A stretch of 64,000 nt of DNA from Tenrec ecaudatus (GCF_050624435.1 NC_134546.1:77913700-77977699); one strand, 5' to 3'; positions 31,694-43,019 are shown, numbered from the stretch's first letter. Notes: generated by a model not told the origin, from the letters alone. Numbers and translations: made by a program.

Positions 31694-33901
31694 TACCATA
31701 TATACTCGTCTATAAACTGAGTTTTTCAGCACAAAAATGTGATGAAAACCTGGGATTTGGCATATACATGGGTCAGTGGTACCCCAGTGAGGTATAATAT
31801 CTCGCTGCGTCCTCCACCCCCTGGTAACGGGACGAGCGCCCGTTATCTTGTGGGTGATTGCCATTTGTCCACTGTTCATTCAAAGCCGAGCTGACACTGC
31901 AGGGCTTTGAATGTTTGTTTACACACATTTAACCAATCACAGCCGTCCTAAGACATGGACGGTTCCAATTGGCAGAAGCACCCGTACTGATTCACGTTCG
32001 CCGGCAGCTGAACTTGTAAGGATGTTTCTGTGGCTGCGCTCTGTCTCTCCCCTGTGGTGTCTGTGTTAATTTACATCCTGCATGCCCCACCTACACAGAC
32101 TCCCCCCCACCCCTCCTCCCATTTAACACGTCGTGCGGGGGGTGGGAGGGCATTACCATGAAAGTTCTTTTTCAAAGTCTTGGTTTTTTATCCTATTAGA
32201 TATGGATACTCTTGAACCAAAACAAAAACGCCAGTCATATGAGCATGGTTTCAAAATGAAGGTTGTGTCAAGAGCAGAAGAGAGCAATAACAGTATGGCA
32301 AGTAGGGAATTCTGTGTTGATGAAAAGCAAGTTAGGGGGTGAAGGAAAATGAAGGTTGACTTGAAACAAATTCCAAAAGCTAAAAAAGATCATCATGGTT
32401 TAATGATTTTTTGTGGGGCTCTAGAGAGTGAATTGCACCAATGGGTTATGGAGTGTCGTCAAAATGGTTACTGTGTAATACACATGGGAATCCATATACA
32501 TGTTCTGCAGATGGCTAAGGATGACAAATATAAAGCACCAGGCATTGAAAAATTTGTTGCGTCAGCAGGATGGTGTACCCGCTTCATGAATAGGTTTGGC
32601 CTACTATGTTTGAGACAAAGAACAAAGATTTCCCAGAAATTGCCACAAGACCTTGAAGAAAAAATTATGTCATTCCAGTCATTTATTATAAAACAAAGAA
32701 GGATTTATAACTTTGACCTGGCAGATATTTGGAATGTGGATGAAACTGCCTTAACTTTTGATCTTCCAAACAACAGAACTGTGGCAAGTTTAGGAGAAAA
32801 AAATTTTTTTTCCTCAAAACCACAGGAAGTGGAAAAAAACCCAAACACTTTACAGTTGTTCTATCATGTTTGGCTATTGGAACTAAGCTGCATCCTGTCA
32901 TTAATTTTAAAAGAAAGACCTTGCCTAAAAAGATCAATTTCCCACCAAGAATTACTCTGTGTGCACATGTTAAAAGCTGGATGGATGAATACGGAACAAA
33001 AAAAAAGGCTGGAAGAAATTTGGAACCGATGGCCAGGAGCAGCCTTAAAGAAAAAGCCATCATTATTTGTTTAGGATATGTTCAGAGCCCACCTATCGGA
33101 TGACATTAAAAAAAATTGGCAAAATCGAGTAAAGTTACTTTAGCCCTTATTCCAGGTGGGCTTACATCTGTACTGCAGCCTCTGGATGTATATTTGAATA
33201 ACCCTTTTAAAGACCATGTGTGAAGGATGTGGCATGAATGGATGTCATCTGGCCAAACCTGACTAACAATAGGAGGAAATCTCATGTAGCCTGACATAAC
33301 GTTAATAGCAAAGTGGGTTCGAGATGCATGGGAAGACATTCCAGAAGACGTGGTGTGATGTGCCTTCCAGAAATGTAGTATTAGTATGGCTAATGGCAGT
33401 GAAGACTGTGCTTTGTATGAAAATGACAGCAGTGATGGTGATGATGGTGATCTCAGTGAGGACAGTGTCTATGATGACCTCACACCAGCTGAAGCTCTGC
33501 ATTGGGATATGGATGATGATGAGGAATCCAGTTTTGAAGGAGTTTACTCTTTACATTTTAGCTTGGTTGCTGATTGAGCTCAGGGAATAGTACTCTTAAG
33601 GTATCATTGTTGATAACTTATTGTTTTTGTTGAACCTATTTTCCACTTACTGTGTTGGTTTACTAATGTTAAATGACTTGTCCTTTTATTTGAAATGAAT
33701 ATTTGAATACATTACCCCCACTGATGTCTCAATTTTTAGTAATTTTATTTTCATTTGTTTTGATTATTGAAACTCACCAATAGCTTCTGCATTTTCCACC
33801 CAAGGCTTATACTCGAGTCAATCAGTTTTTTTGATTTCCCAGGTCATATTTAGGTACCTCAGCTTATACTCCGGTCGGCTTATATTCGAGTATATATGGT
33901 A
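31694..33901 (+). mobile_element. pogo/Tigger-type DNA transposon, full length, decayed
   Basis: About 2.2 kb between TA dinucleotides (31694-31695 and 33900-33901). Left end CCATATATACTCGTCTATAA; the complement of the right end is CCATATATACTCGAATATAA. It encloses a broken transposase (32202-33577). A 108-bp MITE at 12957 shares the ends. The TA target and pogo-like transposase place it in Tc1/mariner, pogo group. Confidence 0.88.
32202..33577 (+). pseudogene. pogo/Jerky-type transposase, pseudogene
   Basis: The N-terminus, from MDTLEPKQKRQSYEHGFKMK, is the CENP-B-like helix-turn-helix (VVSRAEESNNSMASREF). A TGA replaces a tryptophan codon (about 32340), and another stop (about 32403) follows. 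A second DNA-binding region leads to the first catalytic aspartate in IWNVDETALTF. The frame then shifts near 32860 (IGTKLHPVINFKRKTLPKK resumes in another phase), and the region of the second aspartate (DMFRAHLSDDIKKNW) lies behind further shifts and stops. The last 60 codons (33386-33577), after NGSEDCALYEN, form an acidic tail (DDGDLSED, MDDDEESS) as in domesticated Jerky/Tigger proteins. With at least three stops and several frameshifts it cannot make an active transposase. Confidence 0.85.
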
Positions 33902-34169
33902 ATTTTTCCTTTGGGGAGGAAAAATTAGCTTATTTCTGTGGTTTCTTTTAACACCATAAACAATCTTGTTGTTAGGGTTTTTTTGTTTATTTTATTTCAA
34001 TCTCTAATTCTGGATGAAAACGTCGAAGTACCTTTTACTCCTTTCCAAATATTCTGCAATGTCCTAGGGGAAAGGGGCTTTAGGGATGACAGACAGGTGT
34101 TTCCCTTTGTGTTCAGATGTATGAAAAGATTCAGGAAAGCCTGGCCTTGATTCCATTACATCATGATTA

Positions 34170-34706
34170 TGTTAGAAAGGGTTCTCTAAATGAAAATTAA
34201 AAAAACAAACCAGGACATATGATTATACATCAATATCTCTCTCTCTCTCTATTTATATAACATACGTAATAAACAGTTAATCTATAAAGCAGTGCAAACG
34301 GCTCAGTGCAACTCACTTCCCTACTGGCAGTCCTTCAAGTCTTGAGGGCCACAGGGTAGTCCTCTTTAGAGCAATTCAGATTATCTGGGCACAGGCAGCA
34401 AACAGCAAGGCAGTTGACAGGATCCAATAGTCCCAAGCTCAAGCGATATTACTCCTATTAGTGTGGTGAAGCAGTTTTGAAGGAAACTCAAACTACAGCA
34501 ACAGAGTCCATGGTTTAGGTGTTTCACAGGTAGTGTAGCTTGTAAATTGAAGCAGAGAGCAAGCTATGGCAACCACACACTGATCTGATCATCAAAGAGC
34601 AAGAGACAAGAAAGGCGAGGCTCACCAAGCCATTTTCCTCTCTGCCCTTCAATTTATCCCACGTGTGTTCATTGGCCATGTTGGCACAATAAACTTACCT
34701 ATCACA
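34170..34706 (-). mobile_element. LTR, family B, antisense
   Basis: The complement begins TGTGATAGGTAAGTTTATTG and ends with the CTTTCTAACA terminus, matching the + copy at 27855-28434. It contains a CT microsatellite near its 3' end (about 34238-34250). Confidence 0.65.
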
Positions 34707-34930
34707 ATGAGGATAGAGATTCTCTATAATTTCACCACAGAGCATCTGGGTAATTATGATAGTAATGGATGTAAAGCAACATTAAACATAAAATATGAAC
34801 AGATGTTCATATGATTGGTAAAATGAAAACCTGAGAGAGAGGACTGTGTTCTCCCAAAGACAATATCCCCATCACCATGTAATTCCCAGAGCCAGGGGCC
34901 TCCATTGAGCCCTTTTCACCTTTACATATC

Positions 34931-34938
34931 AATATGCC
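34931..34938 (+). promoter_or_regulatory. decayed octamer of the IGHV4-like pseudogene
   Basis: AATATGCCTAC stands where the 18.75 kb gene has ACATGCAAATAC, so the octamer of this copy is lost. Flanking sequence (GCAGCCA...GAAACCACAGCA) aligns on both sides. Confidence 0.5.
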
Positions 34939-35037
34939 TACTAATATGCAGCCATGTGAAACCACAGCACATGTACTTAAATTCGTATTCCTTCTCACCC
35001 TGGAGAGCATTTTCTGAGCGTCACGAATCTTATCCAC

Positions 35038-35520
35038 ATGAACATGAATTATGTGTGGACTTTCCTTTATCTGGTGGAGACTCTGGGAGGTGAGTGCTTC
35101 AGGGATCCACACAGGAAGTCTGGGATGCAGCATCTGAGCACTGAGCACATGACCCACTGTTGTTCTTTTTATCTACAAGTATCCTGTCTCAGGTCTAGTG
35201 ACAAGAGTCAGACCCTGGACTGGTGAAGCCTTCACAGGCACTGTCTCTCACTTGTGCTGTCTCCAGATTCTCTTTAACCAGCTCCGATGTCAGCTGGATC
35301 CGCCATGATTTAGGAAAGGGACTGGAATGGGTTGGTGATATACAGAGGGGTGCTAGCACACACTATAATCCAGCTCTCCAGTCTGAGTCAGCATAACCAG
35401 GGACACCTCCAAAAGTCAAGTTTATTTAAAACTGAGCTCTCTGAATCCTGAGAACACAGCCGTGTATTACTGTACTAGAGGCACAGTGATGGGAAGTCAG
35501 TGTGAGCCCAGACACAAACC
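35038..35520 (+). pseudogene. IGHV: IGHV4-like (clan II) V segment, duplicated pseudogene
   Basis: Close paralogue of the intact 18.75 kb gene. Leader exon 35038-35089 (MNMNYVWTFLYLVETLG) has the same 52-bp length and GTGAG donor. The acceptor region reads CTACAAG with a one-base deletion in the leader part of exon 2. Mature V starts with CAG GTC TAG TGA, two stops in a row; FR2 has [15 protein letters not shown]; after PALQS a one-base loss shifts FR3 and exposes TAA. The last cysteine (35471-35473) and the RSS (CACAGTG 35482-35488, 23 bp, ACACAAACC 35512-35520) are perfect. 3' flanks match to about 36.19 kb. The octamer is decayed as well. Confidence 0.94.
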
Positions 35521-35775
35521 TCCCAGCAACAGGCCATGGTTTCAGTAGATGCAAGGGCTGAGGTCAGTGATGCTTTCCTCTCAGAAGCTGTGGTTTCCCC
35601 ACTTTGTCAGCACCTCTCTAGGGACACCACGCACAGACTCAAGAGAAGCTTCATACCTCTGAACATGATTTATTTTCCTTGGAATGGGCTTTGTCTCTCT
35701 TTCACCATCTTCCAAAGACAGATTTCACAGTAATAGTAATTGATGAGATATCACTTTACAACTAGTTAGTTCAGG

Positions 35776-35995
35776 CAGGCATCCTCAAACTACAGCCCAC
35801 AGGCCACATGTGGCCCACTGAGGACATTTATCTGGCCTGCCAGGTGTTTTTGCCCTATTTGTTTTTGACTTCAAAATAAGATATGTGCAGTGTGCATAGG
35901 AATTTGTTCTTTTTTCTTTTAACTATAGTCCGGCCCCCCAACGGGTCTGAGGGACAGTGAACTGGCCCCCTGTTTTAAAAGTTTGAGGAGTCCTG
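35776..35995. mobile_element. hAT-type non-autonomous element (OposCharlie/OC1-like)
   Basis: Starts CAGGCATCCTCAAACTACAG with GGCCACATGTGGCCC, and ends GTTTGAGGAGTCCTG, an imperfect inverted terminus of the CAGGGGTCCTCAAAC class. The flanks share TTCAGG, an imperfect target duplication. The element is absent from the paralogous flank at about 19.48 kb. Naming it OC1-like is from memory of that terminus. Confidence 0.75.
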
Positions 35996-36312
35996 TTTCA
36001 GGGTACTAACCAGTGCCATTTGTTGTCAAAGCTATAAATATTTCATGTAGAAAAAAATTCTCATGTGGAGTCCCAAATTGTCTCTATACCCTCAGATTTA
36101 TCTTGAACCTTCTTGTAATAAATAATCACAAATGTAGTTTTATGCAATCATTTTGGCTCAGAAGGCCCTAGAAAATATTCTCTATCCGAATATTGTTGTT
36201 TGAAAGCAAATAATTATTAAGAAGATCCTAAAAAAAAAGAAAATAAACTCACCCAAAAGTGAAAGAACGCATACAAAGTATATATACACACATTCTAATA
36301 TGACCCAAGGAT

Positions 36313-36560
36313 GGTGATACTTTATTCATCTCACATACTATGGACATGTTGCCCAGAGAGGCCAGTCCCTGGAGAAGGCCATCATGAGGGCAGTGACAAG
36401 GAGGAAGGCCCTCCAGGAGATGGATTAACAATGGCTGCAACAATGAGATCAAACGTAAGAACAGTTGTGAGGACAGTGCAGGACTGGGCAGTGTTCTGTT
36501 CTTTTGTGCTTAGGGATGTTTTGAGTAGGAACCAACTTGATAGCACCTATCAACAACAAA
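36313..36560 (+). mobile_element. RTE LINE 3' end, sense
   Basis: Clear RTE tail: 'ccctggagaaggccatcatg', 'aggagatggattaacaatgg', 'tgaggacagtgcaggactgg', ending 'cacctatcaacaacaa'. Decayed residues HILWTCCPERPVPGEG reflect the RTE C-terminal coding end out of phase. Confidence 0.8.
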
Positions 36561-36599
36561 TTCATAAACTGTGCTAAGTACTCTAGAATGTCCACCTTT

Positions 36600-36725
36600 C
36601 TTAGATTTCAAATAGAGAGGCTATCTACAGAGAAATCTATCTACTCCTATAAAGATCGATAGACTGTCAAAATCCTATACAGGGTTGCTATGAGTTGGAG
36701 TATACTTTAGGGCAGTGGGTTAGAT
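36600..36725 (+). mobile_element. AfroSINE fragment
   Basis: 'aatcctatacagggttgctatgag' and 'ggagtatactttagggcag' match the SINE body. Confidence 0.6.
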
Positions 36726-37189
36726 GTAAAAATATTGATAGACTGCCTTTTCTACTGAAAAGTAAATGTTATCTATTGAAAATCTATTAGCAGCCAGGTA
36801 ATATTGTAGGCATCCTAGTCTTCCGGGATGAAACAGTAAGTAAAGAGAAAAAAAATTCCTTTCCTCATGGATTGCCCATTGTAACTTCTCTTTATCACAC
36901 TGAATATTATTAGTCCACTATATGGCACTCTGAGCTGCATAAAGGCTTAATTTTGAACCCAAATAAATTACTCAAGTTGGAAAAACAAAACAAGAACTAA
37001 TTATAAACCTAATATTTCCTTACAGTGTCCATTTATGTCTATGTAAGTCTCAAGTCAGTGTTTTCCTTTTTTGAACACTTTCTGAGGGACGCAAATCACA
37101 TTCTTTTAAAAGTCCTTTGCATTTGGGAGACAAAATTAAGACTGAAGGAGTATATCAGGGGTGCAGAGTGCGTGAAGTAAACTTTCCTT

Positions 37190-37330
37190 ACTTTCAGTCA
37201 TTGGTACTTTCAATATCATCTCCCCCCAAGCCATCATTTTCAGGTCATTGATTTTCCTGCAAATTTCTTACTCATTGTCTAGCTTTCACAGGCATATGAG
37301 GCAGTTGATCCTCAAGTGACATCGCACAAT
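37190..37330 (-). mobile_element. RTE LINE fragment, antisense
   Basis: 'ctcattgtctagctttcacag', 'catatgaggcagttgatcc', 'aagtgacatcgcacaatat'. Confidence 0.6.
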
Positions 37331-37352
37331 ATGTAACATAGGTTCTCAGAGC

Positions 37353-37353
<1 letters not shown>

Positions 37354-37412
<59 letters not shown>
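37354..37412. repeat. (AT)n microsatellite
   Basis: About 29 uninterrupted AT units, directly upstream of the AfroSINE. Confidence 0.95.
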
Positions 37413-37414
<2 letters not shown>

Positions 37415-37610
37415 CTTGGTGGTGAGTGGACTAAGCATTAGTTGCTAAACAAAAGGTTAGAGGTTCAAACCCAGCAGCTACTCCTTGGGAGTAAGATTAA
37501 GTATTGTGTGCCCATAAATATGGAAAGCTCTGGAAACCTAAAGAGCAGTTATATTCAGTCCTACGGGTTTGCTATGAGTCTTAATTGACCTAATGGCGGT
37601 AGATTTACAC
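37413..37610 (+). mobile_element. AfroSINE, full length
   Basis: tRNA-like head with A box near GGTGGTGAGTGGACTAAGC and B box GAGGTTCAAACCC, then the body (AAGAGCAGTTATATTCAGTC, GGTTTGCTATGAGTCTTAA, TTGACCTAATGGCGGTA). It is the clearest SINE in the window. Confidence 0.85.
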
Positions 37611-37619
37611 TTTGAGGCA

Positions 37620-39980
37620 GAGGTTGTGCGTTTGCTTGATTGCTGTGTGATTCATTCAGTGATTGTTTATTTTTTCTCCAGTGCAGAAAGTAATGGCATC
37701 CACCGTGATTCTCCTACCAAAGATATCCCTGGTAAACACAGGCTAGAAAGTGTACATTTCTGCGTGTTCTAGCATTTTAACACAAGTAAATCAACCAATA
37801 AAAAGTGTGTAAGAATAAAATTTAATAAATTATCCCCAACATGAAATGTGAAGGCCCAAAAGGTACACCAATAATGAATTTGCAGAAGGTCCTAATTTGC
37901 TCTGGGTTTGGATCTTTGGTTTTCTTCTAGAATCAAGTCCATGTGAAACAGTGATATATGAGGTGCTAAAATCTGGAGGTCCCTGGTCTTTAAAAAGCCT
38001 GGTCTACAAAAGCAAAATGGAGGAGAAATCAAAAAGTTGACGAAGAACACTGAGGTCAGATGCCAACAAAGATTAAAAAAAACACACACTGAGTGGGACA
38101 CATGCCAGTGGAGTGAAACAAAGAGGCAGCAGAAAGAAGGTTATGGAATGAACTGTTTTGTTTTTTTTTTAACAAAAGGCCAGGCAGGTGGGTCAGGAGG
38201 ATCTGAAGCATGTACATGCAGGGAGTGTCTCATCCAGATCAGGGGTCCCACATCCCCACTCTACAAAATGCCTTCAGCAAGTCAGGCACTCGGTGACCAT
38301 ATTTTCACCAAATGAAACAGGAAAACTATAGTCCACGTGCTTTTGTGATACACAAGAGCTACGAAGGCATTTGGAAAGGGAGGCAAAGTGCCATTCCATT
38401 GCAACGTTGTAAAATGAAAAAACAGCACAGACGGTCACAGCAATGGGTGAGGGCTTGCAAGACAATATGACTTCTCTCCCATTGTGCATAAGCATAGGGC
38501 TCTAACTCTACATTTTCCACTAGAAATATCAGACTACAGTGGGTCTGATGCCACCCCATCAATGCTGCATTTTCTAGAATCCAATGAAGCGCCCACTGTC
38601 GTTATTCCATGTCAATGCAGAAAAACACATAGTGCCATTGATAAACTTTCCATCAGATTTATTATGTTGCACTTTTATTTTTCAACTTTTAGAAGGTAGA
38701 GGACAAAAATACACAGATGTTGCATTAGGCCAACTTGGGCTCAGGTGTTGCACTGTGGGTACACACCTCGTAAAGGTAGAGCAGCTATGACAGAAGGTAC
38801 TTGCTGACCAGATGTGTTGCCTCAATACACAACTGTGCCTACCTCTCTGGCTCAGCCGGTTCATTCCCATGACCTCTTACCACCACGCTAGCGAGGTAGC
38901 ATGCCTTCTTCACTCTCACTGCTCCCTTCAAAATCCCAGCACCCCTGAAAGTGCTCTTTCTGAAAGGCATCTGCCTCAAGAAGGCATGGTTTAAAGAGTT
39001 ACAAATTATTGAAATGAGGAGACCTTGGAGAAAGTAAAGTCACCTCACAGTATTTATAAACACAAGGGGCACATTAGTTACTTATGTTATAATTGTAGTG
39101 ATTGGCTACTGCCCCCTGAATCCTCTTCCTTGTCATCCTATGAGCTCACAAGGGCTTGAGCCATCAGTTAGGTTACTGTCCCTGGTCCTACTGCCCGACA
39201 GCAGGTTGCACTGCTCCCATGCAGCAGCCTCTTGGTTCGTTCCATGTGTTTTTGATTCCAATGACTTTAACCTTGTTAACTTGGCCATTGTGTTTGTTAC
39301 TGGACTGCCAATATCCGGGCCAGCCAGGTGAAGGAAGATCATGCAGTGTTTAGTGGAGTCACTCTCTTACACTTGGCCTGTGGTTGGCTTGTTACTCTCC
39401 GTGGATGCTAACTGAAACTCAGAAGAGCCCCTTCTCGGTACCATCAATGAGTAAGGCATTGAAGAAAGAACTATACAGTCTACAACACCATCTTTTGGAA
39501 CTTGAGGGCTCAGTTTTACAGAACCATCTCCCTCCTTTACTATCTCTTGTTTGGATGATCTGAGTAGCACTTCAGATTCCAGGAAGTCTTGAACTTTCCT
39601 GCACTGCCTCTTCCATATTCACTTCAGAATCACGTTATATCGTGGAACAGAGTCCAGGGAACTACAAAAAAGGTGCAACAGGAAAGCCACCTGCTCTTTG
39701 CTTTGGCATCACCCTGCCTCTTCTGTACAGACAGCCCCTTTGGAGTAAGAACTACCCCCCTGGCCTCAATTCTCTTGGCTACAGTGACCAGGGACTGGAC
39801 TTGGAGGCCACCTTTACCTTCTCTTTCTTCCTCTGCAGATTCCCCTGTAGTGATCAAGGAACACCATCAGAGCCTGCCAAAGAAAATCCTGCCACCTCTA
39901 CTGACTTCACCACCACCAAGTCTCTTCACTCTTCCACACCGTCTGGAGAGATGTTCGTCATGGGTTTTGTCTTCCTTAGA
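37620..39980. other. intergenic, nothing recognised
   Basis: No V motifs. Several overlapping open frames lie at 39130-40060 (longest 39589-40059 on +), mutually overlapping and without homology; the right end runs into RTE sequence. The 39.09-39.98 kb part may be an unnamed repeat or LTR. Confidence 0.35.
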
Positions 39981-39984
39981 TCCA

Positions 39985-40110
39985 CAATCAAAGCTCATGG
40001 AACCAGCAGTCAAGAGATCAAAAGATATATTAAATGAGGTAAATCTCATTACTCTTTAGAGTACTGAAGAGCCAGGATCTCACTTTAAACACTAAGGTGC
40101 AAAATATTAA
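39985..40110 (+). mobile_element. RTE LINE ORF fragment, sense
   Basis: Reads FLRSTIKAHGTSSQEIKRYIK, matching the RTE/BovB motif (FLGSxIxADGxxSQEIKRRI type), then 'cactaaggtgcaaaat'. Confidence 0.7.
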
Positions 40111-40119
40111 AAAAAATAA

Positions 40120-40440
40120 CTAATTCAGCATTCTATTGGAGTTGAAGTACATGTGATAATTCTTCAAACACCACTAATGACTGTTATTCAGGGTGAACCT
40201 AATACTCACCTTCCATGAAGATGGGCCAGGTCTGTAGGGAGTTTTTAGGCTATTGGAAGCAAAGGAACCCATCTAGCCTCAGGGGCAACGGAAAATTGTT
40301 GATTGCCCATGGAAACTCATGGTAACCACCCAGATAACAAGGGTTGTTCTATAGCAGTAATTCAGTTCAATTGCTCCTCCAGGACTTCATTTCTGAATCT
40401 TCGTTTTTTTTCAAAATACCTATCAGTAACCTTTCATGAC
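40120..40440 (+). pseudogene. V 3'-flank ghost, paralogue of 16.37 kb
   Basis: Collinear with 16370-16680 ('gcattctattggagttgaag', 'aattcttcaaacacca', 'ggaacccatctagcctcagg'). The RSS-like portion is more decayed here (GTTATTCAGGGTGAACCTAA). Confidence 0.4.
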
Positions 40441-40509
40441 AATTTTCTTGATGAGGAATCACATTTCCTCAATGCAAATGCTATTGTTACTATTGCCAGG
40501 TTTCATTGA

Positions 40510-40640
40510 TTTGGATACAAATCATAGTGTTTCCATGTACAATACAACAAAACACTGAACAGTCCTATGTTGTCCTCGCGGTCCTTGCTATGTTTGATCT
40601 CATTGTTGCAATCATGGTGACAAGCCAACTAACTGTTAGA
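40510..40640 (-). mobile_element. RTE LINE fragment, antisense
   Basis: 'caacaaaacactgaacagtc', 'ccttgctatgtttgatctc', 'attgttgcaatcatgg'. Confidence 0.65.
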
Positions 40641-40783
40641 TTCTGTACATTACACAGCATACTGCGTTTTTCTGTGTGCATTCATCTACTGGTGTTAAGA
40701 GTCTCCCTGTAGGTTTCTCAAAATAGCCTGTTATGAATCGGTGTCTATTATTTGTCATCACTGACTATCTTCCCTGTTCCTAG

Positions 40784-41123
40784 TTGTTCTGCCTCATGCA
40801 CAGCTGTAGGAAACTCTCTGAGGAGTGGGGAAACCTCACAGATCCTCTCCCTAACCTGTGCTGACTTCTCTACACACACCATGATCAGTTAGTATTACTG
40901 GAGCTGAGCCAGCCAATACTTTTTGAAGGAGTCATAGTGACTATTAACAATAGACCTTGGTTGTTGGGAAAAAAACTTCACTTCATTCCTGAAGAACTGA
41001 CCCTTGAGCTGTAGAAGTGAGCCCACAAAATACTTCTCTCTAAAGTTCAAGTCTGTGACAACTGAAGACCAGACACTTTTACTGTATGGGATAGCGGAAG
41101 TCAGTGGAATCCAGACACAGACT
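40784..41123 (+). pseudogene. IGHV: clan II IGHV relic (IGHV4/6-like)
   Basis: V exon after CCTAG (40781-40783), mature start about 40795. Decayed FR1 keeps SLTCADFS, including Cys23. CDR1-FR2 reads SxYYWSxA with stops. FR3 ends with SVTTEDQT-type residues over frameshifts and TACTGT near Cys104. The heptamer is lost; the spacer (GCGGAAGTCAGTGGAATCC) and nonamer ACACAGACT (41115-41123) remain. No leader exon is recognisable. Many frame breaks; an old relic. Confidence 0.8.
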
Positions 41124-41679
41124 ACTGTACAGGAGTAGGGCGTGGCTATACCAGAAACGTGGGTGTACAGCACACAGGACAAGTGACTTCCCTATAGCTG
41201 AAATAAGAGAGGAGATGTCATTTTGTAGTGAATGGTTGACTGGGTGCTAAAAAGTTAAAGATGGCATTCTTTATGAACACCTCTGTGTAAAAAAATTCAT
41301 CAATGTCAAATAAAGGAGGTAATATCTTGGAAGACAATAAGGATAATAATGTTCACCCACAAGAAACAGATAACAGAGCTATCTATCATCATGTTCACAT
41401 GAGCAGTAACTATCTGTGCGTCCACACTGAGGAGGAAGGATACATTCTGAACTCTCATGCCCCAGAGGTTCTCTTTTATGTATAATAGTGTTTAAAAATT
41501 TAAAACATCATCAAACATTGATAGCTTTTAACTACAGCAGCAGCAGTGCTTCTGTATCACATGTATAAGCAGCCTTTATAAAAACCTCCATTTTCCTGTG
41601 AGGGTGCGTCTGTTTCTTGGGTCATAAGGAGAGCCCCAACACAGGTAGTCCACTCCTCTGCTACTAAGTGGAGGGCCAC

Positions 41680-41687
41680 ATGCTAAT
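41680..41687 (+). promoter_or_regulatory. octamer-like element of IGHV3-like pseudogene
   Basis: ATGCTAAT, one mismatch to the octamer, 128 bp upstream of the leader ATG at 41808. Confidence 0.5.
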
Positions 41688-41807
41688 ACAGCTCTCTCTG
41701 TGTGCAGGTGAAACCTGTCCTGCTCCTTTCCTGAGAGCTCTGGGCATGAAGCCCCAGTACTTTGGGCCTCTGCACTTTCCATTTTCAGCTAACTCAGAGG
41801 ACACATC

Positions 41808-42190
41808 ATGAATTTTGGAATGGGATGGGTTTACATTTTGGCCATTTTACGTGGTAATAATTGAGGACAATGCTGTGTGGTTGTGTGTAGAATTTTGGAT
41901 GGAGTAGGCAAAGCAGTGACCTTATCACACTGTCTCTGTGTTTGCAGGTGTCTAGAGTAAATTGGAGCTGGTGAAATCTGGAGGTGACCTGAGAAAGCCT
42001 GGGGAATCTCTGAGACGCTCCTGTGCAACTTCTGGATTCACCTTCAGTGACTATTATATTAGTTGGATCCAGCAGTTTCCAGGACAGAGACTGGAACAGG
42101 TTGGTTTTATTACAACAGCAACCAATGGTCAAACAACAGAGGATGCTTCCTCTGTGAAAGGCAGATGATTCACTGTTTCTTTTTTTACCC
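41808..42190 (+). pseudogene. IGHV: IGHV3-like V segment, 3'-truncated pseudogene
   Basis: Leader exon 41808-41853 (MNFGMGWVYILAILRG) is typical of IGHV3, with a GTAAT donor. The V exon starts after TTTGCAG at 41948. In the leader part of exon 2 the expected glutamine codon is TAG (41953-41955), and the next position, normally Cys, is Ser. Mature V from 41959 keeps frame: [57 protein letters not shown], then an extra in-frame TGA (42166-42168) before FTVS. FR3 is cut at about 42183, so Cys104 and the RSS are missing. The CDR2 is long, as in IGHV3 members with TT.TNG-type loops. It cannot rearrange without an RSS. Confidence 0.92.
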
Positions 42191-42690
42191 CCATGATAGC
42201 ATGATAGCATGTGCACCTCAGCCTCAGTTGGTCGGTCGTCCATAAGGAGAGAGAGAGACCAGAGTTCAGGAGAGAGGGGGAGGGGAAGGAGGAAAAGGGG
42301 AAGGAGTACAGGGGAGTGAGGACCAGGGGAGGGGAAGGGGGAGCAGAGAGAACTTTTTTATTGCTAATCAAGTCTTATACATCTTTGGGGATATGCAAGC
42401 CTCCTAATTGCAGGTACAGACATATGTCACAGGAAGGGCTTGCACTAATTAGACTACAGTAAGGAGGGGGGGGCGATCTAGGGGTAGCCACAAAATAGGG
42501 AAGGGGAGGTGAGCCAGTTTGACCTGTTCTCTTGCTCACTATTGAAACCATTATCAGTGGGGTGTGAACCCCACCAACAATCGAGCAGACTGCAGCCTGA
42601 CTGCCTTCAGGGGGAATATCACTGAGCATCTGACCTCCCACCATAAGCTGGCAAATAGCCTCTAATGTTTGGCTTTCCAACTGAAGAGAA
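42190..42690. other. unidentified inserted block with GA-rich tract
   Basis: It follows the truncated V. A purine-rich tract (about 42245-42345; GAGAGAGA, GGGGAGGGG) leads into 340 bp of unique-looking sequence. It could be an LTR or the far side of a deletion; I cannot name it. Confidence 0.4.
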
Positions 42691-43019
42691 TAAATGACAA
42701 TTTATGAAAATTATACTCATGACAAACTACCTTGACCAAATCAAACTAGAACCCTTAACATTTTATAAATACATAGATTGTATTAATAAATGCACAGTTG
42801 TATTTGTCCACACATTCATACATATTTTAGTGTAGCCAAGAAGAGGTATAGTTTATACATGTGTTTGTAAAATAAATTCCACATTCCTGTGTTTATTCCA
42901 AATAAAACATGCTTAAACATGCCTCTGCTATCAGTGGCTGTCTGTGGCCATATTTTCTCAGTAACACACTTAACTTGGTTTCATTGGGTTGACTTAAAAT
43001 ACATCTGTTTGTGTGTGAG

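Noticed and set aside
39589..40059. 156-codon + open frame overlapping a 131-codon frame
   Set aside because: Two frames open over the same DNA, no homology except an RTE motif in the second; not a gene.
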